From: an uncultured Bacilli bacterium
GTDB taxonomy: Bacteria; Bacillota_I; Bacilli_A; RFN20; CAG-826
Assembly: GCA_944375905.1 (NCBI GenBank)
Contig: CALWAS010000020.1
Location: 1-64,000 of the forward strand
Length of the DNA: 64,000 bases
Direction of reading: 5' to 3'
In this document: positions 1 to 8,735 of the stretch, one piece after another
Layout: each line of letters begins with the position of its first letter
Numbering within the stretch: the first letter of the stretch is position 1
Position numbers and translations under genes: made by a program
The notes under the pieces: model-generated
What the model saw: only the letters and a program-made list of their open reading frames with translations
Databases searched by the model: none
What the model was told of the DNA's origin: nothing

Positions 1-54
1 TTCCAGCTTTATCTCGTCAGGGTATTTCTTAAATTTCTGCCCTTTGCCGGCCAT
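1..54 (-). CDS. IS3-family transposase OrfA-like N-terminus (partial)
   Basis: Only the first 18 residues are inside the window. They begin MAGKGQKFKKYPDEIKLE, which resembles the opening of the helix-turn-helix OrfA of IS3/IS150-type transposases (basic start followed by K-K-Y-x-x-E-x-K). The start is well supported: AGGAGG lies at 62-67, 7 nt before the ATG. The element continues off the left edge, so OrfB and the other terminus cannot be seen. The assignment is from the N-terminal motif only and is moderately secure. Confidence 0.55.
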   Translation of the reverse strand, partial: MAGKGQKFKKYPDEIKLE

Positions 55-61
55 ATAAAAA

Positions 62-95
62 CCTCCTAACGATATTTTACGCTAGGAGGCTTTTT
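62..95. promoter_or_regulatory. Hairpin enclosing the transposase ribosome binding site; terminator-like on +
   Basis: Arms at 62-71 and 80-89 (CCTCCTAACG / CGCTAGGAGG) pair with one wobble around an 8-nt loop. On the + strand the stem is followed by CTTTTT and looks like an intrinsic terminator. On the - strand the AGGAGG of the transposase is inside the stem. Read-through from outside would therefore fold and hide the site. This is a known way for IS elements to limit impinging expression; the role here is inferred. Confidence 0.6.
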
Positions 96-101
96 CTGCC
101 C

Positions 102-128
102 TGTGAACTAAATTGGGTTCAGTTCACA
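102..128. repeat. Probable IS terminal inverted-repeat hairpin
   Basis: Perfect 8-base arms TGTGAACT (102-109) and AGTTCACA (121-128) flank an 11-nt loop. They lie just upstream of the partial transposase, where the left end of an IS3/IS150-type element is expected. The - strand loop reads GAACCCAATTT, similar in style to the TGA-CCC-AAA ends of that group. No target duplication can be tested because the other end is outside the window. Confidence 0.45.
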
Positions 129-194
129 CGAACGGGCTTTTAAATTGACAGGCAAGAAAACAGCATTGGCTCATTTAAGAGCCGGCAGTCGCGA

Positions 195-200
195 TATAAT
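195..200 (+). promoter_or_regulatory. -10 box (TATAAT) before the DUF4011 gene
   Basis: A perfect TATAAT lies 10 nt before the ATG at 211. There is no Shine-Dalgarno sequence and no good -35 at 17 bp. A transcript starting about 7 nt downstream would have a leader of only a few bases. Confidence 0.5.
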
Positions 201-210
201 GCGAGTTAGT

Positions 211-3200
211 ATGCCAGGCAACCGTTTTTCCTTCGTCTTCGACGGCCTCGAGGACGTCTCCTATCCTTCCTTCCAAGCCGAAAAGGCCATCAGGAGCTAT
301 TCCCCGGGCAACCGGCCGAATGCCTTTTCCTTTCTCAAGGGGATATACCTCGAGAGCCGAACGCCGGGAACCTATCGCGACCTCGTCTTCCGCCTCGAAA
401 GCGACTTGCCCGGCTTTTCTTTCAAGCCCGTGCGCCTCTCGCGCCTTTCCCTTGGCGAGAAGGCGATCATCGACGCCTTCTCCTATTCTCTCGACGAGGA
501 GGCCCTCTATCGGCTCGCCGAGCCGCGGAAGGTTTCGCTTAAGGCCGTGCTTTATAGCGGGGAAACGGCAATAGCCTCCCACGATGCGACCATCGAGGCC
601 ATGCCGATCGAACACGCCCTCGGATCCGGCGCGGAGAAAGTCCTTCTCGCTAGCTACGTCACTCCCGACGAAGCTCTCCTCGAAAACGCTTTCGAAAGGG
701 CCAAGAAGCTAGGTCGGGAAAGGAAGGCCTCCTTCGAAGGCTATCTCGAACGCGACCCGAACGACGTATTGCTCGTCTCCGAAGCCCTATACGAGTCCTT
801 GCTCGAGGAAAAGATCGAGCTTCTCCGCCTCCCAAGCGGGAAAGGCAGGGCCCTCGAGCGCGTGTCGCTTCCCGGATCGACCTTGCTTGACAAGAAAGGA
901 ACGAGCCTCGACATCGCCCTCGTCTATGCTTCGCTCGTCGAGAAGGCCGGGCTCCATCCCTCGATCATCCTTTACGAGGGAGGGGCGGCGGTGGGCGTCT
1001 GGCTCGACGAGGAATCGTTCCAAAGCGCCTATCAGGACAATGCGGCAGGGCTTCTCGTCATGGCCTCCAAGGGTTATGACCGGCTCCTCGTCATCGATCC
1101 ATCGAGCGGCCTCGCTCCCCAGGAGGCCCGCGAAAAGGCCTATAAGGATCTCGAGGAAGGCCGCCTCTTCGTCGGGTCGATCGATGTCTTCGCCGCGAGG
1201 AAGGAACATATCGTTCCCCTTCCGACGCCCGATGCGAAGGGGACGCTAAGCTTCCCTTCATTCGAAAGCGAGAGCTCCGGGAAGATGGCGACCATCGACG
1301 AGAACAGCCATCGCTACATAGATAGCGAGGACCGCGGGGACAAAAACCGCTACGACCATTGGCTCGACAAGCTTCTCGACCTCAACTTGAAGAACCGCTT
1401 GATCAACCTTCGCCCCGGACGGAACACGCCCCAGCTCCTCGTAAGCGAGGCGGAGGCTTTCCTCGACCTGCTCAAAGGCAACCGGAAGCTCGTCGTCGCC
1501 CCTTATGAAAGCTTCGTGACGAAGGAAAGGAAGGGCGAGCACCTGCTTGACTTCCCGTCGTCCTATTTCGGCAAAATCGCCAAGGAAAGCTATGAGAAAG
1601 GCATCGTCCCGTTCCTCCTATCGGGAGCGGAAGCCACCGACGACGTGATCAAATCGCTTTCGAGAAGGAGCAATACCGCCCTCGAGGAAAGCGGCAGCAA
1701 TCCCCTTTTCCTTACCGTCGGTCTCCTTCGCTATTTCGATAACGAGAAGGCAGCCGAGAAGATGAAGGGGGCGATGTACGCCCCGATTCTCCTTCTCCCG
1801 ATCAAAATCCCCCTCCGCAAGGGCGGGGCGCATTTTTCCTTTGAATACGAATACGACGAGATAACGGTTAACACCACGCTCTTCGAGTATCTCAACCAGG
1901 CATATGGAATCGACCTTACGCCGATAGAGGGAACTATCAGGAAGAAGGACGGACAGGTCGACCTTCGACTCATATACAACTACATAAGGGGCAAAATCGC
2001 CTCGAAGAAAGGCTTTGCCCTCATTGAAAATGCCTCGACGATTGGCCTTTTCTCTTTCGCCCACTTCGTCATGTGGGACGATTTGCGGCGGAGGAAAGAG
2101 GATCTATTGGCCAATCCGCACATCGCTTCGATGGTAAGCGGCAAGATTTCCTTTTCCGAGCCGAGCGGTCTCCTTTCGAGCAAGGAACTCGACGAGAAGG
2201 AAGAGCTTCTTCCGCTCCCCCTCCCGGCCGACTCTTCCCAGATAAAGGCCATCGACGATGCCCTCAAGGGGGCTAGCTTCGTGATGGATGGGCCGCCCGG
2301 AACCGGCAAAAGCCAGACGATCGCGAACATGATCGTCGCCTTCCTTGCAAAGGGAAAGCGCGTCCTTTTCGTTGCCGAGAAGGAAGTCGCCCTCGAAGTG
2401 GTCAAGCGCCGCCTCGACGAGATTTCCCTTGGACGGTTTGCCCTCTTTCTTTCCTCGTCGCGAACGGCGAAAGGCGACGTGCTGAAGGCGCTTGGCGAAC
2501 TGATCGGGCTCGGGCAGCTATCCTCCTCGAGCAAGTTCGATGAGGCGGCCGCTTCCCTCAAGGAAAAGACGAGGGAGCTGAATTCGCTCCTCGAAAGCCT
2601 CCATGGGCCTTCCTCTTTCCTCTTCTCGGTATCGGAAGCCATCGACGTTTACCTCGATACGATCGATTCGAAAGGCCTCTTCCGCTTCCCGATCGACCGG
2701 GCGCGGCGGCTTGACCGCGGCCTCTACGAGAAGGCCGTCGCTTCCCTTGAGCGACTATTCCGGTCCGACGAGAAAGTAGGGGGGCACCTTTCGAGCCCGT
2801 TCCTCCCCTTCGTCGGCTCTTCCTACAGCCAGCTTTCCCGGGATGCCCTTCTCAAGGATCTGAAGCCGCTGGTCGATCTCGACCAGGATCTCTACCTTGC
2901 CGAGCACAATGCTCTCTTAGGCTTCAACGGAATCCCAAAAACCAGGCAAAACGCCATTCTTTTGCGGGATATTTCGCTAATCGACGAGCAATCGGGCGGC
3001 ATTTTCGCGTCCTATTGCGCGAAGGAAAGCGACGAACGGGAAGAAAGCCGGATCCGTTCTTGCCTCAAAGACGTGGAAGCCTACGGGGCGGCGCGCAGGA
3101 AAATCCTTTCCCGCTTCAAGGAAGATGTCTATTCCCTTCAAAGGGAAGCCGTCCTTTCCTTCATGAAGGAATACCGCGAAGGCGGCTTCTTCGCCTCCCG

Positions 3201-6003
3201 AAAGGCACGCAAGAGCTTAATCGCCCTCCTCTCGCCCCATTATCTCGGAGTCGGGAAGCCATCGAAGAAGGAACTCGATGCCTTCCTCGATGCCTACTCG
3301 GGCAGCGCTTCCTCGAAAGGCGACGTCGAAGGAGAGCTTTTCTTCCTCCGCGAGAAACTCGGCCCGATCGATCCTAGCGACCTAGAAGGGCTTTCGAAGC
3401 GCTTCGAAGCCACGCTTAAGGTCAAAGGGAAGGTCCGCGAGCTCATTGCCTCTTCCTCGAGCCCGAAGAAGGACATGAACCGCCTGGCAGCGATGCCAGG
3501 GGCCTTCTCAAGCGAGGCAATCCGCCGTCTATCCACGCTTCTAGGCGACTATCTGCGCCTATCCGGCGAGCTGCTATCCGACCACGCCTTCGACCTCAAT
3601 CTTTACAAAGACGGAGACGAGTACTTCAAAAAGGAAAAGGCCAAGGTCTCGGCTTGCCTTGCCTCAAGCGGCGAAATGGCTTCCTATTTCGCCTATCTCG
3701 AGGCCAAGTCGGAGGCCGCTTCTTTGGCCGGAAGCGAAATCGTGAGCCTCTTCGAGGAAGGGAAGATCCCTCCCCGCAAGCTCGTCGGCGCCTACAAAAA
3801 CGGCCTGGCCCTTCTCGTCGCGAGCGAGGAGGCGAGCGCCAAAGGCGTCTCGACCCTTTCCCATGACGAGGTTGAGCGGCTTCTCGTCGACTATGCCTCG
3901 GCTCTCAAATCCTACCAGGAAGCCTCGATCGCCGAATGCGCGGCCGCCATCACCTCGCGCTATCCCTCACCCGAAGCCGGCAGCGCCGCCTCGAGCGACC
4001 TCTATCGGATGAGAAAGCTCATTGCCAATAACGGCAGGGGAGTCTCGCTACGGAATCTCTTGAAGGAATTCGGTGGGCTCGTTTCGACCCTTTGCCCGTG
4101 CTATCTCATGTCGCCGCTCTCGGTTGCCCAATTCCTGAGGAAGGAAGACCGCTTCGACGTCGTCATCTTCGACGAAGCCTCGCAGATCCCGACGAGCGAA
4201 GCCATCGGGGCCATTTCCCATGCCGAGCAGATCGTCGTGGCCGGCGACCAGATGCAGATGCCGCCGACCGATTTCTTCAAGGCGACCGTTACCGGCGTCG
4301 AGGAAGGAATCGACAGCTTCCTGTCCCTCGACGAGGATCTTGAATCCCTCCTCGACGATGTCATCGTGATGGGCTATCCGCGCAATCGGCTCAATTTCCA
4401 TTACCGTTCGCGGAACGAGAACCTAATTGCCTTCTCCAACGAGCGTTTCTACGGAAACTCCCTCTATACCTTCCCCTCGCCGATGAAAAAGGGAACCGGC
4501 GTCTCCTTCGTCCGGGTGAAGGGCGAATACCAAGTGGGACGCGGCATCAATCGGCCCGAGGCCGCCGCCCTCGTCGAGGAAGTCGTCCGCCGGCTTTCCG
4601 ACCCGCTCGAAAAGAAGCGGTCCATCGGCATCGTGACTTTCAACGAAGCACAGCAGAACCTCATCCTCGACCTCCTCGAAAGAAAATGCCCGTCGGCCTT
4701 CCTTTACGAAGAAGGGCGGGAGCCGATCTTCGTCAAGAACCTCGAGAACGTCCAAGGCGACGAAAGGGACGTCATCCTTTTCTCGACGACCTACGGCCCG
4801 ACCAAGGGAGGGTCGCTTTCCATCAATTTCGGTCCCCTTTCGCGGGAAAAGGGCGAGCGGCGGCTCAACGTCGCCATCACGCGGGCTCGCGAGGAAATGG
4901 TCGTCTTTTCCTCCTTCGACCCCGAGGACATCCGGGCCGAACGGGCCAAGAACGCCGGGGCCCGTTACCTTCGCGATTTCCTTTTCTTCGCCCGAGACGG
5001 AGAAAAGGCCCTCTACAAGGTCGCCGGCTCCGTTCGCTACGAGAACGTGGGCAAAGTGGCTTCCTCTTTGGCTAACGATCTCCGGAAACTCGGCTACGAA
5101 GTCGATCTCGACATCGGAACGAGCCTCTTCCGGGTCGATGTCGCGGTCAAGGGGAAAAACGGGGAGTACGTCCTCGGCGTCCTTCTCGACGGGGCAAGCT
5201 ACCTTTCGGCCCCGACGTGCGAAGACCGCAATCTCGTCCAGCCCTCGATCCTTTCGAGGCTCGGATGGCGCTTCGTCCGCTTCTATTGCATCGAGTATTT
5301 CGATCGGCCCGATGAGGTGGTGAAGGAAATCGTCAATCTCATCAACGCTCCGATTCCTGCCTCCGAAGGCGAAAAGAAAGGACTCACTTTGCCTTCTTAC
5401 GAAAGGAAGGCCATCAACTTGGAGCCCAATCAGACCCCTTATCGCAAGGTCGATCTTTCGCTTGCGGGCGAAAGCGACGAGGAAAAGGTCCTCCTCTTTG
5501 CCCAAAAGGCCATTGCCACCGAGGCCCCGATCGCCCATTCCCTATTGGAAAAGAGGGTGAAGGAGGCCTTCGCTCTCAAGTCGATGACCAGCAAGTTCCG
5601 CAGCTATCTAGGGATGGCCATCGAGAAGATTTCCCCGGCGAGGGAATCCTTCCCGAACGAGGAAACCTTCTACTATCCATCCGGTAGCGATCCCCGGGCC
5701 TATCGCTTCTATCGGCTGGAGGTCGCGAAGGCCGGGCGGTCAATCGAGGAAATTGGCTTTATCGAGCTTTCGAATCTCTTCCGCGACATCCTCCTCGTCG
5801 AGGGGCGGCTTTTCCGCGAAGACCTTGTGAAGCTGGCCTTGGAGCGCCTTTCGTCCTCGGCTTTCCGCAAGAAGAACAACGATCATCTTCTCCTTGCCCT
5901 CAAGTGCGCCCTCATGAACCACTGGGGAATCAAGATGGACGAAGACGGCTACGTCGTCCTCGAGGGCGGGGAAGCGACAACCGGAGAGGAAGGGAAACAA
6001 TAA
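211..6003 (+). CDS. DUF4011-family giant SF1 helicase with REase-fold nuclease domain
   Basis: About 1930 residues. A transglutaminase-like region (about 220-290) reads GTSLDIALVYAS then EGGAAVGVWL; relatives usually have Cys and His at the Ser and Gly positions, so it looks degenerate. DUF4011 follows (WLDKLLDLNLKNRLINLR, about 380). The UvrD/Upf1-like helicase has Walker A GPPGTGKS (694-701), Walker B DEASQ (1321 onward), VQGDERDV and AITRARE (about 1555-1561). A PD-(D/E)XK/MTES_1575-like nuclease domain spans about 1625-1710, and the C-terminus resembles DUF3320. Such proteins are often found in defence or mobile regions; a DNA/RNA-acting role in defence is inference. I chose ATG 211 because of the TATAAT at 195; an in-frame TTG at 145 and ATG at 199 are alternatives. 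GH31 follows directly. Confidence 0.85.
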   Translation: MPGNRFSFVFDGLEDVSYPSFQAEKAIRSYSPGNRPNAFSFLKGIYLESRTPGTYRDLVFRLESDLPGFSFKPVRLSRLSLGEKAIIDAFSYSLDEEALYRLAEPRKVSLKAVLYSGETAIASHDATIEAMPIEHALGSGAEKVLLASYVTPDEALLENAFERAKKLGRERKASFEGYLERDPNDVLLVSEALYESLLEEKIELLRLPSGKGRALERVSLPGSTLLDKKGTSLDIALVYASLVEKAGLHPSIILYEGGAAVGVWLDEESFQSAYQDNAAGLLVMASKGYDRLLVIDPSSGLAPQEAREKAYKDLEEGRLFVGSIDVFAARKEHIVPLPTPDAKGTLSFPSFESESSGKMATIDENSHRYIDSEDRGDKNRYDHWLDKLLDLNLKNRLINLRPGRNTPQLLVSEAEAFLDLLKGNRKLVVAPYESFVTKERKGEHLLDFPSSYFGKIAKESYEKGIVPFLLSGAEATDDVIKSLSRRSNTALEESGSNPLFLTVGLLRYFDNEKAAEKMKGAMYAPILLLPIKIPLRKGGAHFSFEYEYDEITVNTTLFEYLNQAYGIDLTPIEGTIRKKDGQVDLRLIYNYIRGKIASKKGFALIENASTIGLFSFAHFVMWDDLRRRKEDLLANPHIASMVSGKISFSEPSGLLSSKELDEKEELLPLPLPADSSQIKAIDDALKGASFVMDGPPGTGKSQTIANMIVAFLAKGKRVLFVAEKEVALEVVKRRLDEISLGRFALFLSSSRTAKGDVLKALGELIGLGQLSSSSKFDEAAASLKEKTRELNSLLESLHGPSSFLFSVSEAIDVYLDTIDSKGLFRFPIDRARRLDRGLYEKAVASLERLFRSDEKVGGHLSSPFLPFVGSSYSQLSRDALLKDLKPLVDLDQDLYLAEHNALLGFNGIPKTRQNAILLRDISLIDEQSGGIFASYCAKESDEREESRIRSCLKDVEAYGAARRKILSRFKEDVYSLQREAVLSFMKEYREGGFFASRKARKSLIALLSPHYLGVGKPSKKELDAFLDAYSGSASSKGDVEGELFFLREKLGPIDPSDLEGLSKRFEATLKVKGKVRELIASSSSPKKDMNRLAAMPGAFSSEAIRRLSTLLGDYLRLSGELLSDHAFDLNLYKDGDEYFKKEKAKVSACLASSGEMASYFAYLEAKSEAASLAGSEIVSLFEEGKIPPRKLVGAYKNGLALLVASEEASAKGVSTLSHDEVERLLVDYASALKSYQEASIAECAAAITSRYPSPEAGSAASSDLYRMRKLIANNGRGVSLRNLLKEFGGLVSTLCPCYLMSPLSVAQFLRKEDRFDVVIFDEASQIPTSEAIGAISHAEQIVVAGDQMQMPPTDFFKATVTGVEEGIDSFLSLDEDLESLLDDVIVMGYPRNRLNFHYRSRNENLIAFSNERFYGNSLYTFPSPMKKGTGVSFVRVKGEYQVGRGINRPEAAALVEEVVRRLSDPLEKKRSIGIVTFNEAQQNLILDLLERKCPSAFLYEEGREPIFVKNLENVQGDERDVILFSTTYGPTKGGSLSINFGPLSREKGERRLNVAITRAREEMVVFSSFDPEDIRAERAKNAGARYLRDFLFFARDGEKALYKVAGSVRYENVGKVASSLANDLRKLGYEVDLDIGTSLFRVDVAVKGKNGEYVLGVLLDGASYLSAPTCEDRNLVQPSILSRLGWRFVRFYCIEYFDRPDEVVKEIVNLINAPIPASEGEKKGLTLPSYERKAINLEPNQTPYRKVDLSLAGESDEEKVLLFAQKAIATEAPIAHSLLEKRVKEAFALKSMTSKFRSYLGMAIEKISPARESFPNEETFYYPSGSDPRAYRFYRLEVAKAGRSIEEIGFIELSNLFRDILLVEGRLFREDLVKLALERLSSSAFRKKNNDHLLLALKCALMNHWGIKMDEDGYVVLEGGEATTGEEGKQ

Positions 6004-8211
6004 ATGAACAAATTGCTCCACGATTCGCTCTTTTTGGTCGAAGATGAAGGCGGGATCGTCCGCCTTTCGGAAAGGCTCGAGCATCGCTCCTTGGCTCTCG
6101 AGACGCCGCCGAAGGCACTGGGCCTACCTCTTGAAAAGGGCGAGGTTTCGCTTGGGAGCCTCGTCTATCGCCTCGATGGGAACGGCCGCTTCTCGATTGA
6201 GAAAAACGGGGACAAGGCCTTTTTCGAGGTGCCTTTTGCCTACGATCCGCTCCGCACCTACGTCAAGGACAAGATAATCGACCGCGAGCACGGCCTTACG
6301 AAGGAAGGAAGCGGGAACGGCATCAGGCTCGACGACGGCTTCACTTACGAACGTCTCATTTCCTTTTCCCTTCCCAAGGATGCCGAGTTCTATGGCCTTG
6401 GCGACCACGTAGGTCCCCTTTCGAGAAGGGGATACGAGTTTGTCTGCTACAACACCGACGATCCGTCCGACCATAACGAAAACAAGAAAAGCCTCTACAA
6501 ATCCTTTCCCTTTTTGCTAATTTCGATTTTCGGAGGATACCTTGCCGTCTACTTGGACAGCACTTATCGGAGCCTTTTCGACTGCGCGGTCGAGGAAGGC
6601 TCGTTCAAGATCGCCGTTTCGAAGGGACCGCTCGATCTCTACTTTTCCTTTGCCGAGGACCCGAGGGAACTGCTCATTCGGGTTTCCAGCTTCCTTGGGA
6701 GGATGGCCATGCCCCCGCGTTACGCCCTCGGCGTCCAGCAGACGCGGTGGGGCTACAAAGACGAGGGCGAGGTGCTTTCCGTCGTCGACGGCTATAAGAA
6801 AGCCGGCATCCCCCTAAGTGCCGTCTATCTCGACATCGACTACATGGACGGCTATCGGGTCTTCACCTTCGACCCGGAAAGGTTCCCGGACCCCGCCGCC
6901 TTCCTCGAAAAGCTATCGAAGGAAGGAATAAAGGCCATTACCATCGTCGATCCGGGAGTCAAACTCGATAAGGGATACCGGGTTTACGAGGAACTCGTCA
7001 AAGACGGTCTTGTCGCGACTCTGGACGGCAAGACCTATGTAAATGAGGTGTGGCCGGGCGAAGCCGTCTATCCTGCCTTCAACGACCCGAAGTGCGCCGA
7101 GATGTGGGGAAAGGAGGTTGCCTCTTTCCTCGAGCTTGGGGTTTCCGGCTTCTGGAACGACATGAATGAGCCCGCTTCTTTCCGGGGCGAGCTGCCGGCC
7201 GAGGTGGACTTTGCCGGGGTGAAGCACGATGAAATGCACAACCTCTACGGCTTTTTCATGGCCAAGGCCACGGCCGCGGCCGTCGAGAAAAAGGGAAAGC
7301 GTCCCTTCATCGTGACCCGAGCCGCTTTCATGGGCAGCCAGCGCTATTGCGTAGGCTGGACGGGCGACAACCATAGCAACTTCGATTCGCTACGGCTTCT
7401 TCCTTCGCAAATAGCCAACCTCGGCATCAGCCTCTTCCCCTTCGTCGGAAGCGACGTCGGGGGCTTTTCGGGCGATGCGACCCCCGAACTCATAAGGAAG
7501 TGGGCTGCCTTTGCCGTTGCCATGCCGCTCTTCCGCAACCACTCGGCCATCAACACGAGAAGGCAGGAGCCCTATTTCTTCGATGAACGGACGGTCGAGG
7601 CCTATCGCTCGGCTGCCGAGCTTCGCTATCGCCTCGTTCCCTTCCTTTACGATTGGTGCTTCGTCGCCTCGATTGCCGGCGCTCCGATCGTCAGGCCGCT
7701 CTTCTTCGAGTTTTTCGAAGATCCCGAGACGAAGGATGTTTCCGACGAAATCCTTCTTGGGAAAGAGACGCTCATCGCTCCGTTCCTGAACCCGGGACCG
7801 GATGTCCGCTCCGTCTATCTGCCAAAGGGAACCCGCTGGTTCCCCTTCGAGTTCGGGACTCCGATCGAAGGCGGAAACTGGATCATCGCCAAAGGGAAGA
7901 AGGAGGGAATCCCACCCATCTATGTCAAGGAAGGATCCGTCATGCCGCTTTTCGAAGAGGGCTATTTCGATCTTTCCAAGAACCCGGAGACGATCGTCCT
8001 CAAGGCCTATCCGGGCAAGGGAAAGCATTATCACTATGTCGATGCGGGAGAAGGGCTTGCTTACAAAAGCGGGGAATACACCCTTCTCGAAATCCAGAAC
8101 AACGACGGGAAGCTATCGATCAAGAAGCTGCACGACGGCTACCCCATTTACAAAAAAGCCCGCGTCGAGACGATCGACGGGGCTTACGAAATCGACCTTC
8201 AGAAGCTGTAA
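6004..8211 (+). CDS. Glycoside hydrolase family 31 alpha-glucosidase
   Basis: 735 residues. Family GH31 retaining alpha-glycosidases release terminal alpha-glucose or related sugars. The catalytic (beta/alpha)8 barrel is clear: the nucleophile Asp386 is in WNDMNEPA and the acid/base Asp455 is in GWTGDNHS, with a GVQQTRWGY strand upstream and a DVGGF loop downstream. An N-terminal beta-sandwich precedes the barrel and a beta C-domain follows it. No signal peptide is visible, so it is probably cytosolic and acts on imported oligosaccharides. The ATG follows the stop codon of the helicase gene with no gap, so the two are probably cotranscribed although functionally unrelated. The 3' end overlaps the opposite-strand gene by 13 bases. 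Substrate specificity cannot be read from the sequence. Confidence 0.92.
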   Translation: MNKLLHDSLFLVEDEGGIVRLSERLEHRSLALETPPKALGLPLEKGEVSLGSLVYRLDGNGRFSIEKNGDKAFFEVPFAYDPLRTYVKDKIIDREHGLTKEGSGNGIRLDDGFTYERLISFSLPKDAEFYGLGDHVGPLSRRGYEFVCYNTDDPSDHNENKKSLYKSFPFLLISIFGGYLAVYLDSTYRSLFDCAVEEGSFKIAVSKGPLDLYFSFAEDPRELLIRVSSFLGRMAMPPRYALGVQQTRWGYKDEGEVLSVVDGYKKAGIPLSAVYLDIDYMDGYRVFTFDPERFPDPAAFLEKLSKEGIKAITIVDPGVKLDKGYRVYEELVKDGLVATLDGKTYVNEVWPGEAVYPAFNDPKCAEMWGKEVASFLELGVSGFWNDMNEPASFRGELPAEVDFAGVKHDEMHNLYGFFMAKATAAAVEKKGKRPFIVTRAAFMGSQRYCVGWTGDNHSNFDSLRLLPSQIANLGISLFPFVGSDVGGFSGDATPELIRKWAAFAVAMPLFRNHSAINTRRQEPYFFDERTVEAYRSAAELRYRLVPFLYDWCFVASIAGAPIVRPLFFEFFEDPETKDVSDEILLGKETLIAPFLNPGPDVRSVYLPKGTRWFPFEFGTPIEGGNWIIAKGKKEGIPPIYVKEGSVMPLFEEGYFDLSKNPETIVLKAYPGKGKHYHYVDAGEGLAYKSGEYTLLEIQNNDGKLSIKKLHDGYPIYKKARVETIDGAYEIDLQKL

Positions 8212-8696
8212 TTGCCTTCCTTCTTCTGGGGAATGGGGACGAGCGGAAGCCCTTCCCCCGTTTTCTTTGCTAGGAAGCGGGCGATTTTCACGAAGTACGA
8301 ATATACCGCCTTGGCATCCCGATCCGGGTAGTCCTCGTAGCGGTCGCTCAAGTCGTTTCCCGGCGGATTGAATAGATAATCGGGAAGGCGAAAGGCCGGA
8401 AGGTCCATGAACTGGATCTGGGCGTGGCGGAAGCCCTGGGCCTCGCTGCCGACGCGTCCAGCCATGACGAGCTTCGAAACTTCCTCGAATCCGTCTCTAG
8501 CAAGGGAAAGGAATTCCTCTTGCCCTCTCTCGTCGAGCAGAAAGCTCGCGAAACGGTCTTCCTTATGGAGGAAGCGCTTCTTCCTGAGGACGCATTTTGC
8601 GTTCTCGATGTCGTAGGCATAGACGAAATGGACGGGATCGAGATCGCCTTCGTAAATGGAAGGCCCGACGAGATCGATTTGGACGAAGTATGGCAT
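8199..8696 (-). CDS. Hypothetical protein, 165 residues
   Basis: I do not recognise this family. The protein is soluble, acidic and aromatic-rich, with no membrane segment or signal peptide. It begins MPYFVQIDLVGPSIYEGD and has a lysine-containing tail. A -10 box (GATAAT) lies 8 nt upstream of the ATG and there is no Shine-Dalgarno sequence, which supports this start. It is divergent from the small membrane-protein gene at 8736 and converges, with 13 bases of overlap, on the GH31 gene. Codon use matches the neighbours, which supports a real gene. Confidence 0.65.
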   Translation of the reverse strand: MPYFVQIDLVGPSIYEGDLDPVHFVYAYDIENAKCVLRKKRFLHKEDRFASFLLDERGQEEFLSLARDGFEEVSKLVMAGRVGSEAQGFRHAQIQFMDLPAFRLPDYLFNPPGNDLSDRYEDYPDRDAKAVYSYFVKIARFLAKKTGEGLPLVPIPQKKEGNYSF

Positions 8697-8704
8697 CGCC
8701 CCCG

Positions 8705-8710
8705 ATTATC
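8705..8710 (-). promoter_or_regulatory. -10 box for the hypothetical gene ending at 8199
   Basis: GATAAT on the - strand, 8 nt before the ATG at 8696. It is back to back with the divergent -10 at 8724-8729. Between them lies a palindromic CGCGCAAATGCGCG. Confidence 0.55.
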
Positions 8711-8723
8711 GCGCAAATGCGCG

Positions 8724-8729
8724 TAATAT
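8724..8729 (+). promoter_or_regulatory. -10 box for the gene at 8736
   Basis: TAATAT followed by 6 nt and a GTG start; no Shine-Dalgarno sequence. The -35 zone of this promoter would overlap the -10 of the divergent gene. Confidence 0.5.
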
Positions 8730-8735
8730 AACAAC

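Noticed and set aside
145-210. TTG at 145 as start of the helicase gene, with TTGACA (145-150) as -35 to TATAAT (195)
   Set aside because: The two boxes are 44 bp apart, far from 17 bp, and the TTG has no ribosome binding site. TATAAT just before ATG 211 is the simpler reading.
4423-5538. 371-residue - strand open frame in the helicase gene
   Set aside because: Antisense to conserved helicase motifs; no start signal.
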